This document shows, piece by piece, positions 9,648 to 20,332 of a stretch of DNA of 64,000 nucleotides. The DNA is from Granulosicoccaceae bacterium (GTDB lineage: Bacteria; Pseudomonadota; Gammaproteobacteria; Granulosicoccales; Granulosicoccaceae). The position numbers were made by a program, and so were the translations under genes. Below the pieces are notes generated by a model. It saw nothing but the letters and a program-made list of their open reading frames with translations. It was not told the DNA's origin and searched no databases. The stretch lies in the NCBI GenBank assembly GCA_020629835.1, contig JAHDCO010000013.1, positions 1 to 64,000 of the forward strand. The letters are read 5' to 3'. The number at the start of each line of letters is the position of its first letter. Positions within the stretch are counted from its first letter, which is position 1.

Positions 9648-10592
9648 TTAGTTGATCCAAGTAGCGATCAGGTCAGCGTTTTCTTCTACCCACATTTCAG
9701 CAACATCAGCAGGCTCTTCACCTTCGCTGATCTGCAGAATCCAGTTGTTGATAACTGCAGGGTCGAGCTGGATTTTAGACAGCATAGAGGCAACAGCAGG
9801 GTTACGATCTTCTAAAGAACGTGAGTACGCGATGTAGATGGTTGCGTCTTTGTTCTCACAGCTAAACGTAGAAGACTCTAACCAATCTTCTTCTTCCAGG
9901 TTGATGTCTTCACAGCCTTCTGTTCGTGGCGCTTCTGACAATGGGCTTAAGTCATATTGCGCGTGTACCGCTTCTGGTGTCCAGTAGTAGAACAGCACAG
10001 GATCTTGAGCTGTGATTGTTCCACGTAGCTCTGCCAGGAAGGTCGCTTGTGGTACCAATACAGGCTCCCACAACTCACTCAGGCCATAGCTCTTGAACTT
10101 GATTTGCCACATCTTGGATGAAGCCCAATCGGCAGCACCGGCCCAGTATTCACCTTTGCCGTTACCGTCTTTGTCGAACATAGCGGCAATTTCAGGGTTG
10201 GCTAAGTCTTCAAACGATGAAATTTTGTCAGCCATGTATGTTGGCACGTACATCATCTGTGTGCCTTGATAAGGCTTGTTAACCGCAACAGTCTTTGCAC
10301 CTTCAACGTACTTGTCCCAGATAGGCTGACGGTTAGGCATCCACAGATCGGTGTAAACATCGGCAGAACCGTCACCCTTGTCCATACCTTCAGCAACCAG
10401 GTTGCCATCTGATAAGCCGTTTACGATTTCAGCTTCTGAATCCATTGGGCCTGTGATGATGGCTTGCAGAACGTGACCGATGGCTTTAGCGCCATCCCAA
10501 CTTAAGTCAGAAATTGCAACCTTTTCTTGCGCTTGTACCGCGTTGGCTGACGCGAGCAGTGCCGCCGCCATAACGTATTTATTAATACTCAT
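9648..10592 (-). CDS. Glycine betaine/proline-type ABC transporter substrate-binding protein
   Basis: OpuAC-like protein with signal peptide, followed by permease and ATPase genes. Confidence 0.88.
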   Translation of the reverse strand: MSINKYVMAAALLASANAVQAQEKVAISDLSWDGAKAIGHVLQAIITGPMDSEAEIVNGLSDGNLVAEGMDKGDGSADVYTDLWMPNRQPIWDKYVEGAKTVAVNKPYQGTQMMYVPTYMADKISSFEDLANPEIAAMFDKDGNGKGEYWAGAADWASSKMWQIKFKSYGLSELWEPVLVPQATFLAELRGTITAQDPVLFYYWTPEAVHAQYDLSPLSEAPRTEGCEDINLEEEDWLESSTFSCENKDATIYIAYSRSLEDRNPAVASMLSKIQLDPAVINNWILQISEGEEPADVAEMWVEENADLIATWIN

Positions 10593-10713
10593 TACTTCTC
10601 CTGGTGGTTAAACAACATTAGTGCGTACGCACTTTCTTTGGGTATATGGCCCACCGATAACAAAAGCGGTATTGGCTTTCGCTACGTTTTCGATATGGGC
10701 CAACTAAAACTCG

Positions 10714-12348
10714 TTAACGCTCCTCTTCCAACTTATTGGCTCGCTGCACAATACGATCGATTGCCATCGCAATCAGTGCGATCGCAATCCCTGCAATCAA
10801 GCCACGACCTATCTCGCTTTGTCCCAGAGCGTCTACTACAACAAAGCCCAGGCCGCCTGCTCCGATCAAGGCAGCAACAACCGCCATCGATAAACTCATC
10901 ATGACCACTTGGTTCACACCGGCCATGATCGACGGCGTAGCCAAAGGCAGTTCTACTCGCATAAGCAGCTGCCGCGGACTGGCCCCGAACGCAAGCGCCG
11001 CCTCCTTTGTGGATTCAGGCACGTGCTTTATGCCCAACGCCGTGAGACGAACCATGGGTGGCATAGCAAATATAACCGTTGCTAGTATGCCCGGTGGCTT
11101 ACCAATGGAAAAGAATGCCACCGCCGGCAATAAGTACACGAACGACGGGATGGTTTGCATGACATCCAGTATTGGCGTCACGATGGCTGAACCAAGCCTT
11201 GACTTCCCCACCCAGACCCCGAGTGGCATACCCACCACGACACAAATAATGGTGGACGCTATAACGATCGATACCGTACTCATGGCGGTTTGCCAGAAAC
11301 CGAATAGGCCCAGGTACACCATAGACGATAGCGTAAACACCGCTACCTTCGGACCGGCAAAGTGATAAGCGATTAGCAAAAACACGCCTGCGGTCACTGG
11401 CCAGGGTGTTGCTACAAACACCGATTCAATGGCGTTAAGTAAGGATCGCAAAACCGCGGTAATGGAATCAAAGATGTAGCCATAGAACGCTTTTGCGTAG
11501 TCGATGCGTTGGTCGATAATTTCAGACAACCACACGTTTAAGTTAACTTGACGCTTAGAGGTTGATTCTTTAACGACGATACTGCGGGTGCCATCATCGT
11601 TTCGAGGGTACGAATACTGAGGTGGTCGATCAAACCACATCAGGGTGGGCACCTCGGACAGCGTAGCGCAGTCAAACCGATCTTTTGTAGCCACCTCTTT
11701 TCCATCCTGCATGGCACGCACGAGTTTTAAACAATCACGAGCACCAGGCGCGTCCTGGGTGGAACGGTATAGAGTTAGCGGTGCAATAAGCGTAACGATG
11801 ACTCCGGCCAGCACAAGGCGCTGTAACTTAAAGCCGTTGTTTTTAGATGGGTCAATACGCCACGCACTGTACTGTTTGTAGTAAGACCGATCAGCGAGCC
11901 AACCAATCACTAGCCGCCCCACAATAAACAACACTATCGCTGCAATCAGATGGTTACTTGTCCAGTCGGTAAACCGCTCAACCAGGTACCCTTTGTCGTC
12001 TTCAATCGCCGCCTGACGCGCTTGATCAAATCGGTATACCAAACCCAGGTTGGCCGCCGCCATCATGTCGAAGGCGAAACCAACCCAGAATAAAAACCAG
12101 TTACCACGCAGTGCTGCCCATACAAAGCTACCCAACGTTGCCGCGATGTTGATATGGAACGGACTTAGCGTACTGCGTTGGATCTTCGAAAAGGTTCCCG
12201 CGTAATAATCGCGGCGTTCCTCGGCAAACTCACCAAACGCCTTGGTGACCTGACGCCCTGCTTCACCAGACGCTTCAGCTTCTCGGTTAGCCGCTGCAAC
12301 ATCCGCCAGGCTTTCGTTGCTGTTCACCTCATTGGCTCCTGTTGACAT
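10714..12348 (-). CDS. Glycine betaine/proline-type ABC transporter permease with large N-terminal extension
   Basis: BPD transport core (GVNQVVMMSLSMAVVAALIGAGGLG); ProW-like. Confidence 0.9.
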   Translation of the reverse strand: MSTGANEVNSNESLADVAAANREAEASGEAGRQVTKAFGEFAEERRDYYAGTFSKIQRSTLSPFHINIAATLGSFVWAALRGNWFLFWVGFAFDMMAAANLGLVYRFDQARQAAIEDDKGYLVERFTDWTSNHLIAAIVLFIVGRLVIGWLADRSYYKQYSAWRIDPSKNNGFKLQRLVLAGVIVTLIAPLTLYRSTQDAPGARDCLKLVRAMQDGKEVATKDRFDCATLSEVPTLMWFDRPPQYSYPRNDDGTRSIVVKESTSKRQVNLNVWLSEIIDQRIDYAKAFYGYIFDSITAVLRSLLNAIESVFVATPWPVTAGVFLLIAYHFAGPKVAVFTLSSMVYLGLFGFWQTAMSTVSIVIASTIICVVVGMPLGVWVGKSRLGSAIVTPILDVMQTIPSFVYLLPAVAFFSIGKPPGILATVIFAMPPMVRLTALGIKHVPESTKEAALAFGASPRQLLMRVELPLATPSIMAGVNQVVMMSLSMAVVAALIGAGGLGFVVVDALGQSEIGRGLIAGIAIALIAMAIDRIVQRANKLEEER

Positions 12349-13430
12349 CAGCTTTCCCCCTGAATTCCGCGAAGCAACACATCTTTAGTAACAACGCCTA
12401 CCAACTTGCCATCCTCGCGAATCGCAATGGGCGTCTCACAATCCACAGCCTCCCCGATCAGGGTGTCCAGATCCGCTTCGGTAGATTGCGTAGGCCAGGT
12501 TTCATGCCCTTCGATGCTACCGCCAGCTTGCTGAAAAGCATCAGGATCAGTCATAACTGTATGCGCAAAAACCAGTTTTAACCGCGAGATTCCTTGCACA
12601 AAATCAGCAACATAATCATCCGCTGGTTGAGTCACGATTTCTTCTGGGGTACCAATTTGAACAATCTCACCATCTTTCATGATGGCGATACGAGACCCCA
12701 TGCGGATGGCTTCATCCAAATCGTGCGTAATAAACAACGTGGTTTTACCCATAACTTTTGATAGCTCCAAGAATTCATCTTGCAAGCCACGCCGAATTAA
12801 GGGGTCTAGCGCTGAGAACGGTTCGTCCATGAGTAGGATATCCGGATCAGCCGCCAAGGCGCGGGCTAAACCCACGCGTTGCTGCATACCGCCTGATAAT
12901 TCAGAGGGGTAACGATCGCCGTAGCCTTGAAGGCTAACCGTCTCAATAACTTTATCGGCTGTTTGCGAGCGAGTGAATGCATCAATGTTTCGCAGCTCCA
13001 ACGCAAAGGCGATGTTGTCTCGTACGGTGCGATGCGGCAACAGAGCCATGTTTTGAAACACCATACCGATGCGATCGGCACGTAGTTCCCTTAGTTGTTT
13101 ACTGTTCAAACTTCCTACATCAACACCGGCTATTCGTAAGGTGCCGGACGTCGGTTCGATTAAGCGGTTGATATGTCGTACCAACGTAGATTTACCGGAC
13201 CCAGACAATCCCATGATGCAAAAAACCTCGCTTTGATACACATCAAAGGAAACGTCTTTCACTCCAACCACAGCACCAAACTTTTCAAGTACTTCAGCCT
13301 TACCCAACGATTCATCTTGTCGAATGGCTTTTAGGGCTTCGTCCGCACGCGAGCCGAAAATCTTCCAGACTTCGGATACTTCAACAACAGGGTCTCCGGT
13401 TGGCGCTTTACTAGGGGTTGGATTACTCAT
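12348..13430 (-). CDS. Glycine betaine/proline-type ABC transporter ATPase with CBS region
   Basis: Walker A GLSGSGKST, LSGGMQQRVGLARALAADPDILLMDEPFSALDPLIR; likely start MSNPTPSK at 13430. Confidence 0.9.
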   Translation of the reverse strand: MSNPTPSKAPTGDPVVEVSEVWKIFGSRADEALKAIRQDESLGKAEVLEKFGAVVGVKDVSFDVYQSEVFCIMGLSGSGKSTLVRHINRLIEPTSGTLRIAGVDVGSLNSKQLRELRADRIGMVFQNMALLPHRTVRDNIAFALELRNIDAFTRSQTADKVIETVSLQGYGDRYPSELSGGMQQRVGLARALAADPDILLMDEPFSALDPLIRRGLQDEFLELSKVMGKTTLFITHDLDEAIRMGSRIAIMKDGEIVQIGTPEEIVTQPADDYVADFVQGISRLKLVFAHTVMTDPDAFQQAGGSIEGHETWPTQSTEADLDTLIGEAVDCETPIAIREDGKLVGVVTKDVLLRGIQGES

Positions 13431-13437
13431 GCGGTAC

Positions 13438-15942
13438 CTATGCTCTGGCGCGGCTGCGCGTTGGATCGACAAACGGCATATTGCAAATCGTGGCTTTCAG
13501 GCGTTTGCCATGACGATCCAACTTGCCGATTTCGACAACTGACCCAATGTCAGCGTGCTCAATGGAAACTCTGGCCATCGCGATGGCGCAGTCTAATTCT
13601 GGCGACAGACAGGCACTGGTGACCAGGCCTACCTGACGGCGGCCTACCATGACAGGGTCACCGTGATTAGGCACTTCATCACCTAAAAACTTTAATCCCA
13701 CCAGTAGCCGTCTTGGGTCCTTGGCGTTGCGCGCCAATGCGCTGCGACCTATAAATTCATCCTTATCAAGGTCTACCGCAAAACCCAATCCTGACTCGTA
13801 GGCATCGGAGTCCGGGCCAAATTCACTGCCATTAGCCATGAAACCAGCCTCAATGCGAATAACATTGAGCGCTTCAAGACCCATCGGTTTGATGTTGTAT
13901 TCCTGCCCCGCTTCTGTGATGGCATCCCAAATGGCTAACGCCGATTTTTCGTGGCAGAAAATTTCGTAGCCTAATTCACCGGTGTATCCGCTGCGCGTTA
14001 ACTGAAACGCCTCCCCTTCTCTGTCATGCAAACGGGCGATGGTTGAACCAAACCAGCGAAGTTGTTGAACATCGGTTTGTGATGGTTGTGTAAAACACAA
14101 CTTGGCCAATAAATCCCGACTCTTGGGCCCCTGGATTGCTAAGTTGGGTAACGCGCTGTGTAACGCTTTGATCCAAACATTAAGCGAATGCGATTCAGCA
14201 ATCTCTTTCAGTTGTAAACCGCTGTCGTCGGATCCGCAGCACCATCGATAAGCTTGCTCGGTCAAACGAAAGAGCGTGCCATCATCAATCACGCTGCCAC
14301 TCTCATCGCACATTAACGCGTAGGTCCCGCGATTGACACCCAGTTTGGTCATGTTGCGAGTCAGTGCGAGTTGCAAAAGCTTCTCCGCGTCGGGCCCTAA
14401 TACATCAAACTTACGAATGGACGACATGTCTTGTATGGTGACTGCGTTGCGGCACGCGTCATACTCACTTTGCGCTCGACTACTTTCGTAGCTGTTCGGT
14501 AGCCACACATCTCTAGCCACAACAAAGTCACGGGTTAGAGCGCCCGTTCGTTCATGAAACGCCGAATGTTCTGTCATGATGGGTTCTGCATCTGGCTCAC
14601 TGCGGTAGGCAACCGCATGAAGTATGGGTTGATCTTTTTTATAAATGCGAACATGCACATCGGTTGGGTTCCAACCATTGATCGGATCCACGTCGTCAGG
14701 GCACGCGGTAGAAACAGCAATCAGATCTGTCATAGCTTCTAACGCGACATAATCCCCGGGACGTGACCATGCTTCGTCCGATTGAATCGCATTGTCATGG
14801 CAGTCGATCCACGAATTGAAAAAGAAATTAACGGCAGGCCACGCTGACTTGGGTTTTATTCCATATTTTAAATAGGCCGCACTGATGTTATCGGAGCAGT
14901 TGAGATGGCCGAAAAAACCACGCTCTTCATAACCGCGTGCCGTACAGGCGTAAGCAAAAGTGTCATGGCGGCCTACCGTATCCTGTTTAAGCTTGATCAG
15001 CGGACGCTGATCCTGGTCATAAAACTTGTCAAACATGCCTGGAACAGGATAGGCCCCGTGCACCATTGAGCGTGTGACCGTTGAGTCAATGTATCGCTCT
15101 TCGTGACGTTGCAAGGCATCCTGGCGCATGACCATGAAATCGGAACATTGCCGACCTTCCACGTCAATGATCTGAATGGTTTCACCGGCCCGAACCTCGT
15201 AAGCTCGTGCGGTGCCCCGGCTTACGGTGAATTCATCACGCACCGCTGCCAGTGGCTCGGGTAGTTCGTTCTGCTGCGCGTCGTGACGTACCAATTGATA
15301 CTCCAACGCGCCACCCATACCTCCGTGCCAGAGCACATGGTCGCTTAAGGTGGTGATCGGGTCAGCCAACATCCATAAGGTAACCGGCTCTTGCACACGA
15401 ATAACGAAGCTCTCCCCTATCGCGGTGCTGGCGTCAAACACTCTAACGGCCTTGGTCACCTTGAGCTTCTCCACCCCACCTTGAGAAGCAAACTCATCAC
15501 GAAAGGCTTTTAAGCTGGCCGTTAATGAACTGCTACTGGAGGCGTGCAACACCTCAGACAAAGGGATCGAGGGGTTGTCTTGAAGCCCCACAGATTGCGG
15601 GCTTGGGAAGCCGGCGCTATCTAAGGGTATAAGTATGAGCGGGGTAGCACCATCAACGTTGGTGATGGTAAGGAGGTCGCCCCTGCGAAGCTCGAGCTTT
15701 GCGGGTCTTGCAGCACGCAGTATCCTGCGCTGACTGCTGCTTTCCTGGCCCAGATAAATACGCGACTCAGAACTAAGGCCACCGTTAGCCGGCTGGTGCA
15801 ACCAGGCTAGCGGACTCGGCTGATAACCAGAGATGCTATTTCTCTCAACTGCCTGCGGAACACCGCACGGGCAGATTCTTGAAGTTGCGTCAGAGCTTAA
15901 CTGCTGCTTCTGCGACCGGTCAACGGTATAAGGCGACAACAA
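13438..15942 (-). CDS. DUF1989 (urea carboxylase-associated-like) + GcvT aminomethyltransferase-like fusion
   Basis: DUF1989-like YEVRAGETIQIIDVEGRQCSDFMVM followed by GcvT-like VLGPDAEKLLQLALTRNMTKLGVNRGTYALMCDESGSVIDDGTLFRL ... FQLTRSGYTGELGYEIF. Confidence 0.8.
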   Translation of the reverse strand: MLSPYTVDRSQKQQLSSDATSRICPCGVPQAVERNSISGYQPSPLAWLHQPANGGLSSESRIYLGQESSSQRRILRAARPAKLELRRGDLLTITNVDGATPLILIPLDSAGFPSPQSVGLQDNPSIPLSEVLHASSSSSLTASLKAFRDEFASQGGVEKLKVTKAVRVFDASTAIGESFVIRVQEPVTLWMLADPITTLSDHVLWHGGMGGALEYQLVRHDAQQNELPEPLAAVRDEFTVSRGTARAYEVRAGETIQIIDVEGRQCSDFMVMRQDALQRHEERYIDSTVTRSMVHGAYPVPGMFDKFYDQDQRPLIKLKQDTVGRHDTFAYACTARGYEERGFFGHLNCSDNISAAYLKYGIKPKSAWPAVNFFFNSWIDCHDNAIQSDEAWSRPGDYVALEAMTDLIAVSTACPDDVDPINGWNPTDVHVRIYKKDQPILHAVAYRSEPDAEPIMTEHSAFHERTGALTRDFVVARDVWLPNSYESSRAQSEYDACRNAVTIQDMSSIRKFDVLGPDAEKLLQLALTRNMTKLGVNRGTYALMCDESGSVIDDGTLFRLTEQAYRWCCGSDDSGLQLKEIAESHSLNVWIKALHSALPNLAIQGPKSRDLLAKLCFTQPSQTDVQQLRWFGSTIARLHDREGEAFQLTRSGYTGELGYEIFCHEKSALAIWDAITEAGQEYNIKPMGLEALNVIRIEAGFMANGSEFGPDSDAYESGLGFAVDLDKDEFIGRSALARNAKDPRRLLVGLKFLGDEVPNHGDPVMVGRRQVGLVTSACLSPELDCAIAMARVSIEHADIGSVVEIGKLDRHGKRLKATICNMPFVDPTRSRARA

Positions 15943-16189
15943 GAAGCCAAATAGCGTCCGTCATCCGCCCTATTACGTATGCACCGTCCTATTCCAAAAG
16001 TGCTACCAAGTTCACGCTTCGTTCAGAAGCGTGATCGCGTTTTCGCAAAGCATCATGAATGGGCGTGCACAGACCGAGAAGTAGCTCTAAAGCAGGGACC
16101 AATTCCGCCGATTCCGTCTATGGATACAGCGCGTTTGTGCATTGCCGGTATTAGCGGTAACGCACCACCTTCTTCAGCCAGATGCCTCC

Positions 16190-17509
16190 ATGTTATTCAA
16201 CAAACTACTAAAAGGTAAAAAAGAGGAACCGCCGCAGCGGAAAACGCGGTCGCCTCAGGAAAGACAGGCTGAAGCCAAGGCGCGCACCAAAGTCAATCGC
16301 ATCATGCACCAAAAGGTGGATGTGAAGGATCTTCGTGTCGGCATGTTTGTCGCCGAATTGGATATCCCCTGGGAAGAGTCCCCTTTTATGTTCCAGGGTG
16401 TCGAACTCAAAGGCCCCAACGAAATCCTTGCCATTCAGGAAGCCTGCTCTTACGTGTACGTCGACTACGACGAATTCTCACTTGATGGCGCTACGGTGCC
16501 CGATCCCGCCACCACAGCACCAACCCCAAGCAGCACTGAAAAGTACGCAGTTACGGTTGAAGAAGAATTTGAAACCGCGGTTGAGGTGCACCAACTGGCA
16601 AGTCAATCGGTACAAACCCTGTTCGAAGAAATTCGCTTGGGTAGTGAGGTAGATGGCGCTAAGGTGAAGCAGGCAGTGAACGGATGTGTCGACAGCATTA
16701 TGCGCAATCCGGATGCGTCAATTTGGCTAACGCGCATTCAGGCAAAAAGTGAAGCCACCGCTCGTCACTCGATGAACGTGGCTGCCTTGTCAATCATCAT
16801 TGGCAAATCTCTAAATATGTCCGAGCGAGAACTGGAAGATGTGGGCGTTTGCGGCATGTTGCACGACGTGGGTAAGACGAGCGTGTCTACTGAGGTGGTT
16901 AGTAAGGCAGGACCTCTGAGCGACGAAGAGCTTCTGGAGATGCGTATGCATACACGCTACGGGCGGGACATTTTAATGTCCACAAAAAGTGTGATGAGTG
17001 GTGCTGCGGATGTGGCTCACGCACATCATGAGCGCGTTGATGGTACTGGCTATCCGCGCGGGCTGGACGATGATCGCATCCCCGCATTGGCAAAAATCGT
17101 CGCGATTGCCGAAGCCTACGACACCATGACGACCATGCAGGTATACAGAGATGCGTTGTCACCTTCTGCGGCATTACAGGAACTGTATGCCTGTCGTGGC
17201 ACACAGTTCGATGAAGACTATGTCATTCGATTTATCGATGCCATTGGTATTTTCCCGCCAGGCAGTGTGATCGAAATGGTCAACGGAGAAGTCGGCATCG
17301 TATTGGCTAACACCACCGACAAGCTTCGCCCTCGCGTGATCATTATTCTTGATGCCGATAAAGAAGCCGCACCTCAACGAATCGTCGATCTATCGCAATT
17401 AGAAACAGACGATTCAGGCAACGTGTATCAGATCAAAACGACTCACAGTGATGGATCGTTCGGTATTGACGTGAGTGAGTTCCAACGCGCGGGCTTGCGC
17501 ATCGGCTAA
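16190..17509 (+). CDS. HD-GYP domain phosphodiesterase with N-terminal DUF3391-like region
   Basis: MLHDVGKTSVS and HHERVDGTGYPRGL HD-GYP motifs; start at 16190 preferred over 16142. Confidence 0.9.
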   Translation: MLFNKLLKGKKEEPPQRKTRSPQERQAEAKARTKVNRIMHQKVDVKDLRVGMFVAELDIPWEESPFMFQGVELKGPNEILAIQEACSYVYVDYDEFSLDGATVPDPATTAPTPSSTEKYAVTVEEEFETAVEVHQLASQSVQTLFEEIRLGSEVDGAKVKQAVNGCVDSIMRNPDASIWLTRIQAKSEATARHSMNVAALSIIIGKSLNMSERELEDVGVCGMLHDVGKTSVSTEVVSKAGPLSDEELLEMRMHTRYGRDILMSTKSVMSGAADVAHAHHERVDGTGYPRGLDDDRIPALAKIVAIAEAYDTMTTMQVYRDALSPSAALQELYACRGTQFDEDYVIRFIDAIGIFPPGSVIEMVNGEVGIVLANTTDKLRPRVIIILDADKEAAPQRIVDLSQLETDDSGNVYQIKTTHSDGSFGIDVSEFQRAGLRIG

Positions 17510-17519
17510 AACTCTCTGG

Positions 17520-19019
17520 TTACAGCAGAACCAGATCTTCACCGGGCGTGCGTTTGTCTTTGTTACCGTCCAGCCTTTCGGCTTCGAGGATTTCCAGATA
17601 CTCGCTGTCCACATCCCCGGTGACGTAATCACCGTCGAAACAACAGGCTTCGAATACATCAATTGAGGCCTTGTTGTATTGGACTGCGGATTTTAAATCG
17701 TCCAAATCCTGGTAAATCAAACCATCTGCACCGATCAAATCCGCGATCTGCTCTACGCTTCGATTATGGGCGATTAATTCAGGCGCAGCAGGCATATCGA
17801 TGCCGTATACGTTCGGATAACGTACCGGTGGTGCGGCGGATGCCAGGTACACTTTGTTGGCACCCGCATCTCTTGCCATCTCAACAATTTGTCCTGACGT
17901 GGTTCCCCGAACAATCGAATCGTCTATCAACAGGACATTTTTACCATTAAATTCAAGATCTACCGGGCTGAGTTTCTGTCGTACGGATTTCTTTCGCTCG
18001 CCTTGTCCGGGCATGATAAACGTACGACCTACGTAACGATTTTTTATAAAGCCTTCGCGGTACTTCACCCCTAAATTAAAGGCCACCTCCAGCGCGGAGG
18101 TGCGTGACGTATCAGGGATCGGTATCACCACATCAATGTCATTGTCTGGCCACTCACGCAGAATTTTCTTGGCTAGCGATTCCCCCATACGAAGGCGCGC
18201 TTTGTATACAGAGACTTTGTCGATAATGCTGTCTGGTCGCGCCAAGTAAACATATTCAAAAATACACGGTACCAATCGGGGTGACTCTGCACATTGTTGG
18301 CAGGACATCTGGCCTTGTGAATCGATAAAGATCGCTTCACCTGGGTCTACATCACGTACCAACGTAAAGCCTATGCCTTGCAACGCGACGCTTTCTGATG
18401 CTACCGCGTATTCGGTACCCTGCTCAGTTTCGCGCTTACCGATGATCATCGGACGAATGCCCAACGGATCGCGAAAGGCGAACACCCCTCGACCCACCAA
18501 TAAACCGATTACGGCATAAGCGCCTTTGCATCGCTTATGCACAGCTTCAACGGTTTTAAAAATATCAGTTGCCGTAACTTGTGTAGACGGTTTTAACGCT
18601 TGCAGTTCGTGCGCGAATACGTTCAACAGCACTTCTGAATCAGAGCGTGTATTGATGTGCCGTAAGTCCGATTCAAACAACTCTTTTTTTAATACTTCCG
18701 CATTCGTCAGGTTACCGTTATGTCCCATGACAATGCCAAATGGGCTGTTAACATAAAACGGCTGTGATTCTGCCGCGGCGGATGTGCCTGCAGTGGGGTA
18801 GCGAACATGACCGATACCCATTGGCCCGGATAAGCGCTGCATATCGTCGTTACGAAATACATCACGCACAAGCCCTGGGCCTTTACGCAATACCAGACGG
18901 TTGTCATCGCAGGTAGCGATACCAGCTGCATCCTGCCCGCGATGCTGCAAAAGAGTCAACGCGTCGTACAGTGAATGGTTCACTGCATTAGAACCAACGA
19001 TACCGATAATGCCGCACAT
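17520..19019 (-). CDS. purF: Amidophosphoribosyltransferase
   Basis: [56 protein letters not shown]. Confidence 0.97.
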   Translation of the reverse strand: MCGIIGIVGSNAVNHSLYDALTLLQHRGQDAAGIATCDDNRLVLRKGPGLVRDVFRNDDMQRLSGPMGIGHVRYPTAGTSAAAESQPFYVNSPFGIVMGHNGNLTNAEVLKKELFESDLRHINTRSDSEVLLNVFAHELQALKPSTQVTATDIFKTVEAVHKRCKGAYAVIGLLVGRGVFAFRDPLGIRPMIIGKRETEQGTEYAVASESVALQGIGFTLVRDVDPGEAIFIDSQGQMSCQQCAESPRLVPCIFEYVYLARPDSIIDKVSVYKARLRMGESLAKKILREWPDNDIDVVIPIPDTSRTSALEVAFNLGVKYREGFIKNRYVGRTFIMPGQGERKKSVRQKLSPVDLEFNGKNVLLIDDSIVRGTTSGQIVEMARDAGANKVYLASAAPPVRYPNVYGIDMPAAPELIAHNRSVEQIADLIGADGLIYQDLDDLKSAVQYNKASIDVFEACCFDGDYVTGDVDSEYLEILEAERLDGNKDKRTPGEDLVLL

Positions 19020-19054
19020 AGTGATTAGAACCTGTTACCCGTTCGTGGGAGTTA

Positions 19055-19558
19055 TCAGTTAACTGAAGAAAAAGAAAAGTGCGTGGCTATATCGTCTGGG
19101 AGCTGCTTATGTAAGCCCTCAGCCAATTCCTGAACGCCAGGCAAAATCGCCGAATTTCGCCACCATAATTCTTCTTTAATCGCAGGCGTTAAATTCGCTA
19201 ACAAAACCAGCACCGTCACAATGAACACACCGCGCATAAGGCCAAAGACAACGCCTGCTAAACGGTCAAACTTTTTAGCGCGCCGTTTAGCCACCACTTT
19301 CATCGCTAACCAGGACGCCAGGCTACCAACGAACAACGTGCCAAAAAACAAAATACACACACTGATACCCAAACGCGCCTGCGGACTCTCAATGGAATCA
19401 GGTAACAGTGAGGCAAAGTTGGAACTGAACATCAGCGCCATCATGATGGCCGATACCCAGACGATCAGACTGATGAACTCTTTATAGAATCCACGCAAGA
19501 AGCTGATCAGGGCCGAGACCACTAATGCGGCAACAATGATTACGTCGATACCGGTCAT
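19055..19558 (-). CDS. cvpA: CvpA family protein
   Basis: Four-TM pattern, DVIIVAALVVSALISFLRGFYKEFISLIVWV; upstream of purF. Confidence 0.93.
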   Translation of the reverse strand: MTGIDVIIVAALVVSALISFLRGFYKEFISLIVWVSAIMMALMFSSNFASLLPDSIESPQARLGISVCILFFGTLFVGSLASWLAMKVVAKRRAKKFDRLAGVVFGLMRGVFIVTVLVLLANLTPAIKEELWWRNSAILPGVQELAEGLHKQLPDDIATHFSFSSVN

Positions 19559-19627
19559 TCTGACGACCTACGGAAATCGGTAAACGCGCATGGTAGCAAG
19601 CTCAGCATGCCTCTAGCGTCAAAACGT

Positions 19628-20332
19628 TCATGGATACGGCACAACGATCGCATCGCGTCCAAGCAAATCCACCACATTCGCTCGAACCAGACCGGCCTGG
19701 TCTTTATTGATCATTGGCCCTACACGCACACGAAAAACAGACCCGTCGTTACTTAAGGTGACGAAAGACGGGTAACCGGCACGACGCAAACGATCGCGCA
19801 CTGCGACGGCGTTCGGTTCCTCACGAAAACTACCAGCCTGCACCACCCAGGCACGAAAACCGGCTAACTCCGAGTTTGAGTTAGCCGCAGGCGAGGACGG
19901 CTCAGGCGTAACGGTTTGCTGAGCGGTGCTGGAACCGGACGGATTAGATGCGCTGGTTGACGTGTCTGGTGCGGCGCCCGATGCATCATTTTCAGAATTG
20001 GTGGTGTCCGGAAAATCCGGGTCTGTGGTTCGTCTCACCCGTATTTCGTCATCGGGCAGTTCGGTAAACCGACGCTTTGTGCGCTCCCACCATGTCTCTT
20101 CATCGGGTTGATTGATTGACGGCACTTCCACCGTTTCCCGGCTGCCGTCCACATTGATGACCCTGGGGGGTTCTTCGCGCAATCGCTCAACACGTCTGAA
20201 CTGACTTTCACTTCCCGATCCGTCCAGCAGCAGCGGCAAGAAAATCACTGCGAGTGCAATGATGATCGTAGCGCCCCAAAGGCGCTGCCGAAGCTTTTGC
20301 GACTGCAATTCTTCAAGTGGGTCGGCCGACAT
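19628..20332 (-). CDS. SPOR-domain protein (DedD-like)
   Basis: N-terminal TM; C-terminal FRAWVVQAGSFREEPNAVAVRDRLRRAGYPSFV SPOR domain; synteny folC-dedD-cvpA. Confidence 0.9.
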   Translation of the reverse strand: MSADPLEELQSQKLRQRLWGATIIIALAVIFLPLLLDGSGSESQFRRVERLREEPPRVINVDGSRETVEVPSINQPDEETWWERTKRRFTELPDDEIRVRRTTDPDFPDTTNSENDASGAAPDTSTSASNPSGSSTAQQTVTPEPSSPAANSNSELAGFRAWVVQAGSFREEPNAVAVRDRLRRAGYPSFVTLSNDGSVFRVRVGPMINKDQAGLVRANVVDLLGRDAIVVPYP

